From Chara braunii (lineage: Eukaryota; Streptophyta; Charophyceae; Charales; Characeae), in NCBI GenBank assembly GCA_003427395.1, contig BFEA01000303.1, forward strand, positions 58,105-85,165: a DNA stretch of 27,061 bases. Reading direction: 5' to 3'. The notes beneath the pieces are model-generated. The model was given only the letters and a program-made list of their open reading frames with translations. It was not told the origin of the DNA and searched no databases. Made by a program: the position numbers and the translations under genes. Below are positions 1 through 6,913 of this stretch, in pieces; the stretch's first letter is position 1, and the number at the start of each line of letters is the position of its first letter.

Positions 1-553
1 TTCTTCCTCCTTCAAGCTGGGGTGCTCGCCATAGCCAGGCTGAGCCCCAGCAGACCTTCACCTCCAAGCAGCGCTGCCTCAGACCAGCGCTGCGCTCCAG
101 CAACATGTCGCCAATCCTTGCATACCGCAAATGAGGAAGAGCTCACCGCTCTTCCTGAATATATAGCGGCCTACCGGCCTCCTGGGCGGTGACTTCCTAG
201 GCCAAGCGGCCTCCCAGCAACCGGTACCTCCTCCCTTTTGGAGGGAAACATCATTGCAGGCTCTGTTATTGTCCGCACAGGCCCTAGACCCGGGCTACTT
301 GGACTGGTACCGGCCTACCTCTAACCTACCGCTACTGGGCCTCTTAAAATGCCAACTTTTTGTCTTCTTCTGCTCGGCCTACCTGCTACTTGAGTGTTTT
401 TCCCCAGCTGCTCTAAGTGCCGTGGGCCTACTCCCCGCTACCGGCATGTTTACCCCCCTGCAACCCTCCAAAGTCACGGCCACAGGTAAGTACCGGCCCG
501 GTGGGCCTTGCAACCAACAAGTACCCGGGCGGGTTACACACATACCCAACCAG
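1..553. other. Unassigned 5' flank, no gene recognised
   Basis: Mixed-composition DNA in which I recognise no protein family, RNA gene or mobile element. Short open frames exist on both strands but have no recognisable motif and overlap each other, as expected by chance. The words CGGCCTAC and TACCGGCCT recur between about 170 and 510, suggesting an old, degenerate short repeat. Confidence 0.4.
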
Positions 554-554
554 C

Positions 555-655
555 AAGCACTCAGACAGGCATGCAACCCAGCAGGCACGCACACACACAC
601 ATCCGACAAGCACTCAGACAGGCATGCAAACCAGCAGGCACGCACACACACAGAC
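555..655. repeat. 53-bp tandem repeat with CA-rich tail, two copies
   Basis: The words AAGCACTCAGACAGGCATGC and CCAGCAGGCACGCACACA occur twice with a 53-bp period, beginning at 555 and 608. Each unit ends in a short (CA)n run. It is a two-copy minisatellite. The open frames across it come from the repeat and are not evidence of a gene. Confidence 0.75.
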
Positions 656-830
656 TTGGGACCACAGCAGAATGCGGGAATCACAGCAAGGCATTCATTC
701 CATTGGCAAATCCCAGAAATCAGCAGTGTTCTCAGTCTGTGTTTTGGGCGCGTCATTACAGAAAGCTAGCAAGCACGCAGATTTTTTCATAATAATGATA
801 ATAATTATTAATAAATAATGAATAATGATG

Positions 831-853
831 CCTCGTGTGACTGCGGCACGAGG
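831..853. other. Short 7-bp-stem hairpin next to an AT-rich stretch
   Basis: CCTCGTG and CACGAGG form a 7-bp inverted repeat around a 9-base loop. It directly follows an ATAAT-rich low-complexity run (about 787-830). No T-tract follows at the right distance for a Pol III or bacterial-type terminator, so I assign no function. Confidence 0.45.
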
Positions 854-984
854 ATCCTGCTGATCTTCTTGACGTTGATATGCTAACTGCTTCGCGATTT
901 TTTTTCCCGTTTTGTATTCGCGATAATCCTATTCTTTCTTTTTTTTTTTAAATTCTTTTTTATTCTTATTTTTTATAAAAATGT

Positions 985-1060
985 GGACCGTTTCTCGATT
1001 AATGCGTGTCATCCTTGCTTGCGCAGGGGCCATGCTAATCTTCTCTGTATTTTTTCAATT
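985..1060 (-). pseudogene. U6 snRNA-like copy, 5' truncated
   Basis: Read on the minus strand this matches the U6 spliceosomal RNA core. It has an intact ATACAGAGAAG box (the ACAGAGA element that pairs with the 5' splice site), TTAGCATGG with the AGC triad, CCCCTGCGCAA, GGATGACACGC and the 3' end CGAGAAACGGTCC, followed by a short T run. A 4-base GCAA duplication lies inside the internal stem-loop, and the 5' stem-loop is missing, replaced by an A-rich stretch. Of the copies here it keeps the catalytic boxes best, but the missing 5' end and the duplication make it a pseudogene. It stands head to head with the plus-strand copy at 1184. Confidence 0.85.
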
Positions 1061-1067
1061 GTTTTCT

Positions 1068-1068
<1 letters not shown>

Positions 1069-1158
<90 letters not shown>
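1069..1158. repeat. Homopolymer T tract of about 90 bases
   Basis: An almost pure T run broken by a single A at 1119. It lies between two divergently oriented U6-like copies, so on each copy's own strand it is an upstream homopolymer. The exact length in an assembly is unreliable for such a run. Confidence 0.95.
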
Positions 1159-1159
<1 letters not shown>

Positions 1160-1183
1160 TGGGTGGACACGGAGTTTGAGGGG

Positions 1184-1260
1184 AAATTGGAACGATACAG
1201 AAAAGGATAATTAGCATGACCCCTGCGCAAGGATGACACGAATAAATCGAGAAACGGTCC
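1184..1260 (+). pseudogene. U6 snRNA-like copy, 5' truncated
   Basis: The copy starts at AAATTGGAACGATACAG and runs through AATTAGCATGACCCCTGCGC, GGATGACACG and the 3' end CGAGAAACGGTCC. The ACAGAGA box is mutated (ACAGAAA), and the spacer before the AGC triad is lengthened to AAGGATAATTAGC. The 5' stem-loop is replaced by unrelated GTGGACACGGAG-type sequence. It is a pseudogene by these defects. The lengthened spacer is shared in form with the copy at 1355, which points to a subfamily rather than independent decay. Confidence 0.85.
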
Positions 1261-1307
1261 ATATTGAAAAAAGAAAAAACGAACAGAAAAAAGAATAAAC
1301 TTGGGGA

Positions 1308-1352
1308 GTGTCCTTCAGGACATCCGTGACAATTGGAACGGTCCAGACAAGG
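1308..1352 (+). pseudogene. Partial U6 snRNA copy (5' half only)
   Basis: This is a tandem half-copy: the 5' stem-loop GTGTCCTTCAGGACATCCG, then CAATTGGAACGGTCCAGACAAGG. The next U6 copy then begins at 1355 with the same GGGAGTGTCC junction. The arrangement looks like a local duplication of the first 47 bases of the neighbour. It cannot form a U6 RNA alone. Confidence 0.8.
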
Positions 1353-1354
1353 GA

Positions 1355-1450
1355 GTGTCCTTCAGGACATCCGTAAAAATTGGAACGGTCCAGACAAGGG
1401 TAATTAGCATGACCTCGCGCTATGTGACGCGCATAAATGGAGATATGGTC
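1355..1450 (+). pseudogene. U6 snRNA-like copy, full length but diverged
   Basis: This copy has a plant-type 5' stem-loop (GTGTCCTTCAGGACATCCGT), AAAATTGGAACGGTCC, a damaged ACAGAGA box (CCAGACAAGG), AATTAGCATGACC, a damaged internal stem-loop and the 3' segment GACGCGCATAAATGG, followed by an A-rich stretch. Loss of the ACAGAGA element means it is very unlikely to act in splicing. No clear upstream sequence element or Pol III-type TATA box is evident before it. Confidence 0.8.
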
Positions 1451-2178
1451 ATAATTAAAAAAAAAATAAAAAATTGGGGAGTGTCTGAGTGTTTTACACC
1501 ATTTTCTTAAAAGAACTCTTATTCGAGTAGGAGGCGGCGCCATAGCGCTCTAGTCCTACGACGTGCGGGCGCTAAATGTTAGGGTTTGTCTGAACGCGGA
1601 GTTCGTCGCCATGACCCGGAGCGCTCAGCATGGGGAAGGCGTGCCACAGAGCTGTCGAGCTTCACTGTGAGCTTGAGCAAAGGTGGCTGAACTTGTCCTA
1701 GGGCGTGGGGAAGGAGGGGCGGAGCTGTAACCGGGGTAGAGGTATCGGCAGGGAAGGCTCTAAGACTTGGAATCTTCTGAACCGAAGGTCGTCGTAGTAA
1801 CTCCGAGCCTTCCGCAAAAAGTAGCTGTGTGGAAAACCCTTGGTCTCCCAGCCCCTTTCTTTTCTGTCAGGCTTACCACACCCCCCCTCACACACTCTTC
1901 TTGGCCCGTTATTTTCGGAAGCTGCCCTTCTTGGCCCATTACTTTCAGCAGTTGCCCCCTGAAGTGCTTAATCACCCCCCATCCTTCACCTACTCACTTT
2001 CAAGACCGAGGCTAGGAGCCTCCTCCATTAAAGTTTAACCAAGAAGCGGTGGCTGCAAGAACGAACGCGAGAGTCCGCGACAGCGAGGAACAGTCATCGC
2101 TTTAAATGATTCTTTGGAACAGTTACCAGGAACTCCGGCAGATTAAGGATACTAAGAAGAAACCGCGGCCGGATTCCA
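1451..2178. other. Unassigned region
   Basis: Another GGGGAGTGTC word at about 1476 looks like a further stub of a U6 5' end. Beyond it I see only mixed DNA. A short repeated phrase, CTTCTTGGCCCGTTATTTTCGG followed by a similar CTTCTTGGCCCATTACTTTC, lies at about 1898 and 1928. Short open frames on both strands show no family motif. Confidence 0.35.
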
Positions 2179-2939
2179 ATGGAGTTGAACGTGCAGTGCT
2201 TGAACTGTGGGTGTGAACTAATAAGATGGGTCTGTGTGATAGGGCAGTGCCATAGGCCCCAAAATGGTGATGATGAGGTATTGAGAGCGAATGATGTCGA
2301 ACTGAAGAACAGATGGGATGTTATTCACAGTTCAGGGGGTGGTAATGGCATAAATGAGGATGATGCAGACAATAGTGATGATGAGGACAATGGGGATGAT
2401 GAGGACAATAATGGTGATGTGAATCACTGGAATCAGAAGACTGGGGATGGAGATAATGATGGTGATAATGAAACGTTGAAATCGGTGCAATCACCTCAAA
2501 ATGGTGATAGTGATCATGGTGATGATGATGATGATGATGAGGATAGTGCTGATCTGAATCTTTGGAATCAGAAGACTGGGGATGGAGATAATGATGGTGA
2601 TAATGAAACGTTGAAATCGGTGCAATCACCTCAAAATGGTGATAGTGATCATGGTGATGATGATGATGATGATGAGGATAGTGCTGATCTGAATCTTTGG
2701 AATCAGAAGACTGGGGAGGAAGAAAGGGAAGATGAGAACACAGGTCTGGGCCGTACAGTCGTCCATTGGGATAAGAAGAGAAGTTACGCCAGGAGAATGG
2801 ATTTCAAAGCTTCCAAGGACATGAAAGTCAGCGAGCAGAAGGAGGGTGAAGAGAACAGTGATGAAAAAGCTCGTAACTGGCAGGGTAGGAGGCAGGGTAG
2901 GAGACGGGATTGGAGAATTCCCTGGTGCAGAGAGAGAAC

Positions 2940-3017
<78 letters not shown>

Positions 3018-3042
3018 CATTGAGTCATCATTCAAACATTGA
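2179..3042 (+). CDS. Acidic low-complexity reading frame, doubtful gene
   Basis: A 287-codon frame opens at an ATG and ends in a (GT)n/(GA)n microsatellite, which supplies its alternating Cys-Val tail. The middle (about residues 50-190) is Asp/Asn/Gly-rich with DDDDDDED runs. It is built from a 45-residue unit (starting NQKTGDGDNDGDNE) present twice plus a short third start. The part after the repeats is basic, with GRRQGRRRDWR near residue 240. The 135-bp unit is a multiple of three, so the frame survives duplication automatically. No domain, signal peptide or membrane segment is visible. It could be an exon, an acidic nuclear-type protein fragment, or simply non-coding repeat DNA. I favour non-coding or a fragment. 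Confidence 0.25.
2431..2700. repeat. Exact 135-bp tandem duplication
   Basis: Bases 2431-2565 and 2566-2700 appear identical by eye, and a third unit begins at 2701 (AATCAGAAGACTGGGG) before diverging. Each unit contains a GAT trinucleotide run. Identity despite the unstable GAT run implies a very recent duplication or an assembly duplication. Confidence 0.9.
2941..3018. repeat. (GT)n followed by (GA)n microsatellite
   Basis: About 28 uninterrupted GT units run to 2997, then about ten GA units. This is a compound dinucleotide repeat with Z-DNA-prone alternating purine-pyrimidine sequence. Confidence 0.97.
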
Positions 3043-3545
3043 TCACCATTGAACCGAGAGATCATTGAACCTTCGCTGAGGGGTCCCAGACCTCCATACA
3101 AGTGTTATTGATAGAGTCAAAGGCAGTTGCCAACAGGATAGGCTTCCTCAGGTTATGTTGTTCATTATCTAGGGGCTAGTGCTCAGTTGTCAGGCTAATT
3201 GCAGAGCTATTGTATTGATTCTCAGAATTGGTTGTTACATATCTGGGTACAGTGGTAGTGGGACCAGATGCTAACTCATTTGAGGTGCCTTAGGGTGAAG
3301 AGGTCCCTTTTTTGCTGATACCCCAGAGGCTTTCTGATCGTTGACGAGTTACCTGATGTTTTATCCATTGGAAGGGACGCTGGACCCGATTTCCAGCAGG
3401 TGCAGAGGTAGAGGACTTGGCCCTGAACGATGATTATGGGGAAAAAAAAAAAAAAGGGTGAGCTATGTCGCCACACCACTCTTGAAAAAAAAAAAAACAA
3501 CGAACTCTTATTCATCTGTTTTTTTCTCAGTAGAACTTTACAAAA
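3043..3545. other. Unassigned region with A-tracts
   Basis: There is no recognisable gene. Two A-tracts (about 3440-3455 and 3486-3498) interrupt otherwise ordinary sequence. At 3548-3575 the words ACAAAATCGAGAAAAAATGTCC resemble a mutated U6 3' end, possibly the tail of a further lost copy. Confidence 0.35.
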
Positions 3546-3603
3546 CACGAACAAAATCGAGAAAAAATGTCCTGGTTAAATAAATAAAAAAAGAACGTGG
3601 CAA

Positions 3604-3725
3604 GTGTCCTTCAGGACATCCGTTAAAATTGGATCCATACAGAGAAGGGCAATTTTTTTTTTTAAGTTTACTTTTTCACTAAAGAAGGGCCCCTGCGCAA
3701 GGATGCCACGCATAAATCTGGAAGG
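3604..3725 (+). pseudogene. U6 snRNA-like copy interrupted by a 32-bp insert
   Basis: The 5' stem-loop GTGTCCTTCAGGACATCCGT, TTAAAATTGGA and ATACAGAGAAGGGC are present. The copy is then broken by AATTT..., a T-rich segment ending CACTAA. It resumes with AGAAGGGCCCCTGCGCAAGG, ATGCCACGCATAAATC and TGG. The 8 bases AGAAGGGC occur on both sides (3643-3650 and 3683-3690), like a small target-site-type duplication. The AGC triad (TTAGCATGG) is lost, so the copy is dead. The ACAGAGA box itself is intact. Confidence 0.8.
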
Positions 3726-3870
3726 AGAAAAACGGAAATAACGAACTGGGGGAGTGGGGGTGCGCCACGGAGAATTGAGGAGAGGAGAGTGTGTGGGGTC
3801 ATATCCGGTAAGACCGAAAGAAAGGGGAAAAAAAAGAAAAAGGGGGAAGGGAGGAGGAAGAAGAGGGCAC

Positions 3871-3948
3871 TGTCCTTTGGGGCATCCGTCAAAATTGGAA
3901 CGATACAAAGAAGATTAGCATGGCCCCTGTGCAAGGATGACACACACA
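3871..3948 (+). pseudogene. U6 snRNA-like copy, near full length
   Basis: TGTCCTTTGGGGCATCCGTC (a modified 5' stem-loop), AAAATTGGAACGATACAAAG, AAGATTAGCATGGCCCCTG and TGCAAGGATGACAC are followed by a (CA)n and A run in place of the U6 3' end. The ACAGAGA box reads ACAAAGA (one change). This is the copy closest in overall sequence to canonical plant U6, but its 3' terminal segment has been replaced by simple sequence. Confidence 0.82.
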
Positions 3949-4017
3949 CAAAAAAAAAATGGAAAAAAAGAAGAAGAAGAAGAAGAACAACAAGGAGGAG
4001 GAGGAGGAGGAGGAGAT
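3949..4017. repeat. Purine microsatellites (A)n, (GAA)n, (GGA)n
   Basis: The A-rich run after the U6-like copy passes into GAA repeats (about 3969-3989) and GGA repeats (about 3996-4014). The strand is nearly all purine. Confidence 0.9.
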
Positions 4018-4104
4018 AGCAGGCCAATGCTATGCGCTCGTGCACGTACGAAAGTCGTTACAGCACCACCATCAAGAGCGAAAAATCCAAAAAACGCACA
4101 CATT

Positions 4105-4149
4105 CCCCGACGCGTTTCGGCTGGTTGCGCTCCAACACTCATCAAGGGG
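4105..4149 (-). ncRNA. Hammerhead-ribozyme-like motif (minimal type I, decayed)
   Basis: On the minus strand, stem I is CCCC (4149-4146) pairing with GGGG (4108-4105). It is followed by TTGATGA in place of the conserved CTGATGA. Stem II is a G-C pair, one bulged T, then GTTGG pairing with CCAGC around a 7-base loop. Next come the conserved GAAA and a tiny stem III (A-C with G-T, loop GC). The expected cleavage triplet GTC lies immediately before the GGGG strand, so cleavage would fall between 4109 and 4108. All core parts are in the right order and spacing. The only core mismatch is C3 changed to T, a C-to-T change expected to abolish or strongly reduce activity. Minimal type I hammerheads with a 1-2 bp stem III are known from Penelope-like elements and retrozymes. 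I found no reverse transcriptase or GIY-YIG frame beside it. Confidence 0.6.
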
Positions 4150-4988
4150 CCGACCACACTCCCGCATCCACCTAACTTTCCGCCACGGATGTCTGAGAGC
4201 CGTTCGGCCTTGCCCTCAGCAATATACCTGCTCACACCTGCGTGTTTGGCTCGATACTCCCACCGTTTAGTTCGGATCCGCGTGCACTGCTCCAACAACC
4301 TGGCCTGGCAGGCCTGTCCTACCTGATTGTCACCTTCCTCATCCACGACAGCTAACAAAGCCGGCTATCGTCTTCACGTGCCTTCAGTGTAGCGGACCTC
4401 TGGTTGGCCTGTGAGACCAGCCCCTTGGCCTGTTCTCACATGCCTGTGTTGTACTCGGGGTAGTCCAGTCCAGGCCGTACCAGCCACAGAGGTACCAGCC
4501 ACAGAAGTACCAGCCAGTCCAGTTCCGTCCCGTCAGTCCGCTGGGGTATACCCCAGCTGTTGTCTGTTTTTCGGATCATTCTACATTCGCACACTTTGGA
4601 GTACGTGCGTTGGAGTCTAGCGTGGGAGCTGTGCTGTGCCATCTCGCTCCCCCTTCTTCCTCCATCTCCATCTTTATCCCAGGCGGAGCACCAGACTTTG
4701 TGGGTCCGCCACACTGGTATCGGAGTGGGAACGTTTACCGTTTCCCCCCAAACCCACCACCGCACGGCAGGGAAAACAACAAAACCCGATAGCGAGGTTT
4801 TTTGCTGTTTTTCGGGCGGTTTTCAATGAAAACGAGGGAAAAGGAAGGTGCAGCAGGGAGCGACACGTGGCGGAAAAAGGAGCTGCCGTTACGATGCGTG
4901 CACGCAAACGCCAAGGCCGCCCGCCGCACACACACACACACGCGCCACGTGCCCACGCTGCCTCGCCCCGCCCCGCTCCGCTCCCAGA
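4150..4988. other. Unassigned region with a 15-bp repeat
   Basis: No gene is recognised. About 4484-4526 holds three copies of a GTACCAGCCACAGAG-like 15-bp word. The stretch 4920-4980 is GC-rich with a short (CA)n. If the hammerhead-like motif belongs to a Penelope-type element, its remains would be expected on one side of it, but I cannot identify them. Confidence 0.35.
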
Positions 4989-4994
4989 TTTATT

Positions 4995-5085
4995 TTCAAG
5001 ATCCGGGATGCATGCTGCTGCCAGGGTTTGAACCCAGGCAGCTGCTGTGCGTGCGTAGCCACTTCCATAACACACTCCCCACAGT
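4995..5085 (-). repeat. tRNA-like (SINE-type) candidate
   Basis: On the minus strand GGGTTCAAACCCTGGC (complement of about 5035-5020) matches a Pol III B box inside a T-arm-like hairpin (CCTGGG/CCCTGG). About 30 bases upstream, GTGGCTACGCACGCAC is a weak A-box-like sequence. A full cloverleaf cannot be drawn, so this is not a tRNA gene. A tRNA-derived SINE head is possible; a chance B box is the alternative. Confidence 0.3.
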
Positions 5086-5206
5086 GTACATATGGCTTGG
5101 TAGTGTGGGACGCTGCTGTTGAAGAGATGCGTGCCAGCTATTTACCCCACCCCTCCGCCGGCGAGCAGCGGTCAGCAGGGCAGCAACGGCCGGGCTGCTA
5201 TTTGCG

Positions 5207-5225
5207 CCCCCCCCCCCCCCCCCCC
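5207..5225. repeat. C homopolymer of 19 bases
   Basis: An uninterrupted C run is followed by a second C-rich stretch at about 5232-5239. Its length is likely unstable in the assembly. Confidence 0.95.
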
Positions 5226-5409
5226 ACTCCTCCCCCCCCGTGGCTGCTGCTACCTGCGCACGTGGCCATCTGCAGTGCCACGTGGCAGCTTGCTGTGGAA
5301 CTGAAGACCCCCCTGATCAGGGGGCTGCTCTACACTGGTGAGGGTCTGCTCACACAGCATACCCTGGATCTGCAGATCTGCAGTACTGCTGCTAGGGGTT
5401 GATCAAGAT

Positions 5410-5950
5410 CTCAGCCCCCTCTCTCCTCCAGCTGGCTTGTGGCAGCGAAGGCCAAGACCCTCCTGGTCTTGGTATACCTTGTGCCCTTGGAGACACCAAG
5501 GGCCAGGTATCATCCCACTCTCTTCCCTCTCCCTACTAACCCACTTTCCCTACCTTTTCTCTCTCCTCTTACTCACCCCCTCTACTTCTTCCTCTTCTGC
5601 CTCACTCACTTCCTTCTAATCACTCTCACCACTTATACGCCTCTCCCCACCCGACCTTTTCTCCCACCACCCACTATTTTACTCTATGTTATACATTTAT
5701 TTTCTTTTCTTTCTCCCTTTTTCTCTTTGCTTCTTGATCCCTCCCCACCCTTCCCATCCCTTTCACCCATTCTCTCACCCTCCCCTCCCCCAACTGCAAC
5801 CCATCACTTCCCTCATCTCCCCCTTCACTCTTTTTCTCTCTCCCACGTATTTCTCTCTTTTCTCCTTCACTCCTAATTCGAATTTTTTTTGTTTTTTCTT
5901 CTTTCTATTTTTCTTTTGATTTATCTTTCCTTTTTTTCCAAAAATTCGAA
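5410..5950. repeat. Long pyrimidine-rich (C/T) tract
   Basis: For about 500 bases the plus strand is overwhelmingly C and T (CTCTTCCCTCTCC-type words), with very few purines. Long open frames here encode only Ser/Pro/Phe/Leu low-complexity sequence and are a by-product. Such a tract could form triplex DNA. It lies just before the presumed leader of the Gypsy element. Confidence 0.8.
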
Positions 5951-6780
5951 TTATCTTATCCCCCACTTTCTTTTCTTTTTTTTTGATTTATTTCATTTTA
6001 TTTATATTTTATTTTGAAAATTTGGATTTCCTTGCGGCACCCTTAAATCTGATTAGGGGTGAGTCATTTTTGCTCTCGGCACACGTTTCGACCCCGTGGG
6101 GGTAATGAAGTGCTACCGAAATTTTCTGTTTTTCTTTCACGTAGTCTTTTCAGCATATTTTGACCCCTTTGGGCTAGCGAAGTGCTGGTAAAATCTCCTC
6201 ATTTTACTTGGCCTTTCTTCTTGACGGCACACTTCGACCCCATGGGAGTAAAGAAATGCTACCGAAATTTTTGAAAAATCAGACACTTCATTTCTCTCCA
6301 CCTCCTCATCTACTTATTTATTTATTTATTTATCTCTTTCTTATTTCTTTATTTATTTTATGAAATTTTTAATTTTCGGCATTTTGAAACTTAGTATGCT
6401 TATCTTGGTTTCTCCTTTCCCTTACACATTCTTGACCCCATGGGGGGTAGGGAAATGCTGTCAAAATTTCCAAAAACATAAATATTATTTCTCTTTTCAC
6501 ATTATGTTTACTTATTTTATTAATTATTTTTATTATTTATTAGTTATGTATTATTTATTTATTTATTTTCACTTTGCTTTCAAAGTTTCACCGTTTATTT
6601 ATTTTTCCCCCGGCTCCCCTCCATGCTTGCTATTTTATTTTTTGATGGGGTCACCGGTACCCTACCCTATACATTCAAACCCCGATTAGGGTTTTCTTAG
6701 GTTTTTTCTAGGGTTTAGGATTCTCCTACCACCCCCCTCCCACCTTTCCCTTCTCATTTAGGCACCCTGGACCCGAACCA
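5951..6780 (+). mobile_element. Presumed LTR/leader of the decayed Gypsy element, with four spaced motifs
   Basis: This AT-rich region carries four related words: GACCCCGTGGGGGTAATGAAG plus TGCTACCGAAATTTT at about 6090, then similar forms at about 6161, 6236 and 6434. Each has an imperfect GACCCC/GGGGT inverted repeat followed by a GTGCTNNCRAAAT word. The GTGCTRCCGAAATTT part resembles the block motif in the nested element further on. Near 6685-6720 there are TTAGGGTTTT/AGGGTTTAGG telobox-like words. The position just before gag fits a 5' LTR or untranslated leader, but no LTR boundary or second LTR is identified. Confidence 0.45.
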
Positions 6781-6913
6781 CCCCTCCCCCTTTGACGGCG
6801 TCCGCGCTCGATTTACTAGCGCCGCCCGTCGCCTTCTATCGCAGACCTCCCCCTACGCCCTCCGCTCACGCGGACCTCCCCCGACCCTCTCTAGTCCGGC
6901 CTGTTACCTCCTC

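Noticed and set aside
843-853. GCGGCACGAGG resembling a cDNA-library adaptor (vector contamination)
   Set aside because: The match is short, has no adjoining cloning site, and the bases are one arm of a local hairpin.
3653-3682. Possible intron in a U6 gene, as known in some yeasts
   Set aside because: The insert lacks GT...AG borders, is flanked by a duplication, and the host U6 copy is damaged elsewhere.
1035-4045. Short frames containing MYRSNF, GCPEG or RRGHAN peptides on the minus strand
   Set aside because: These are translations of the reverse complement of U6-like RNA sequence.
6685-6720. TTTAGGG-like words as interstitial telomere repeat
   Set aside because: Only one near-complete unit with degenerate neighbours; it is not an array.
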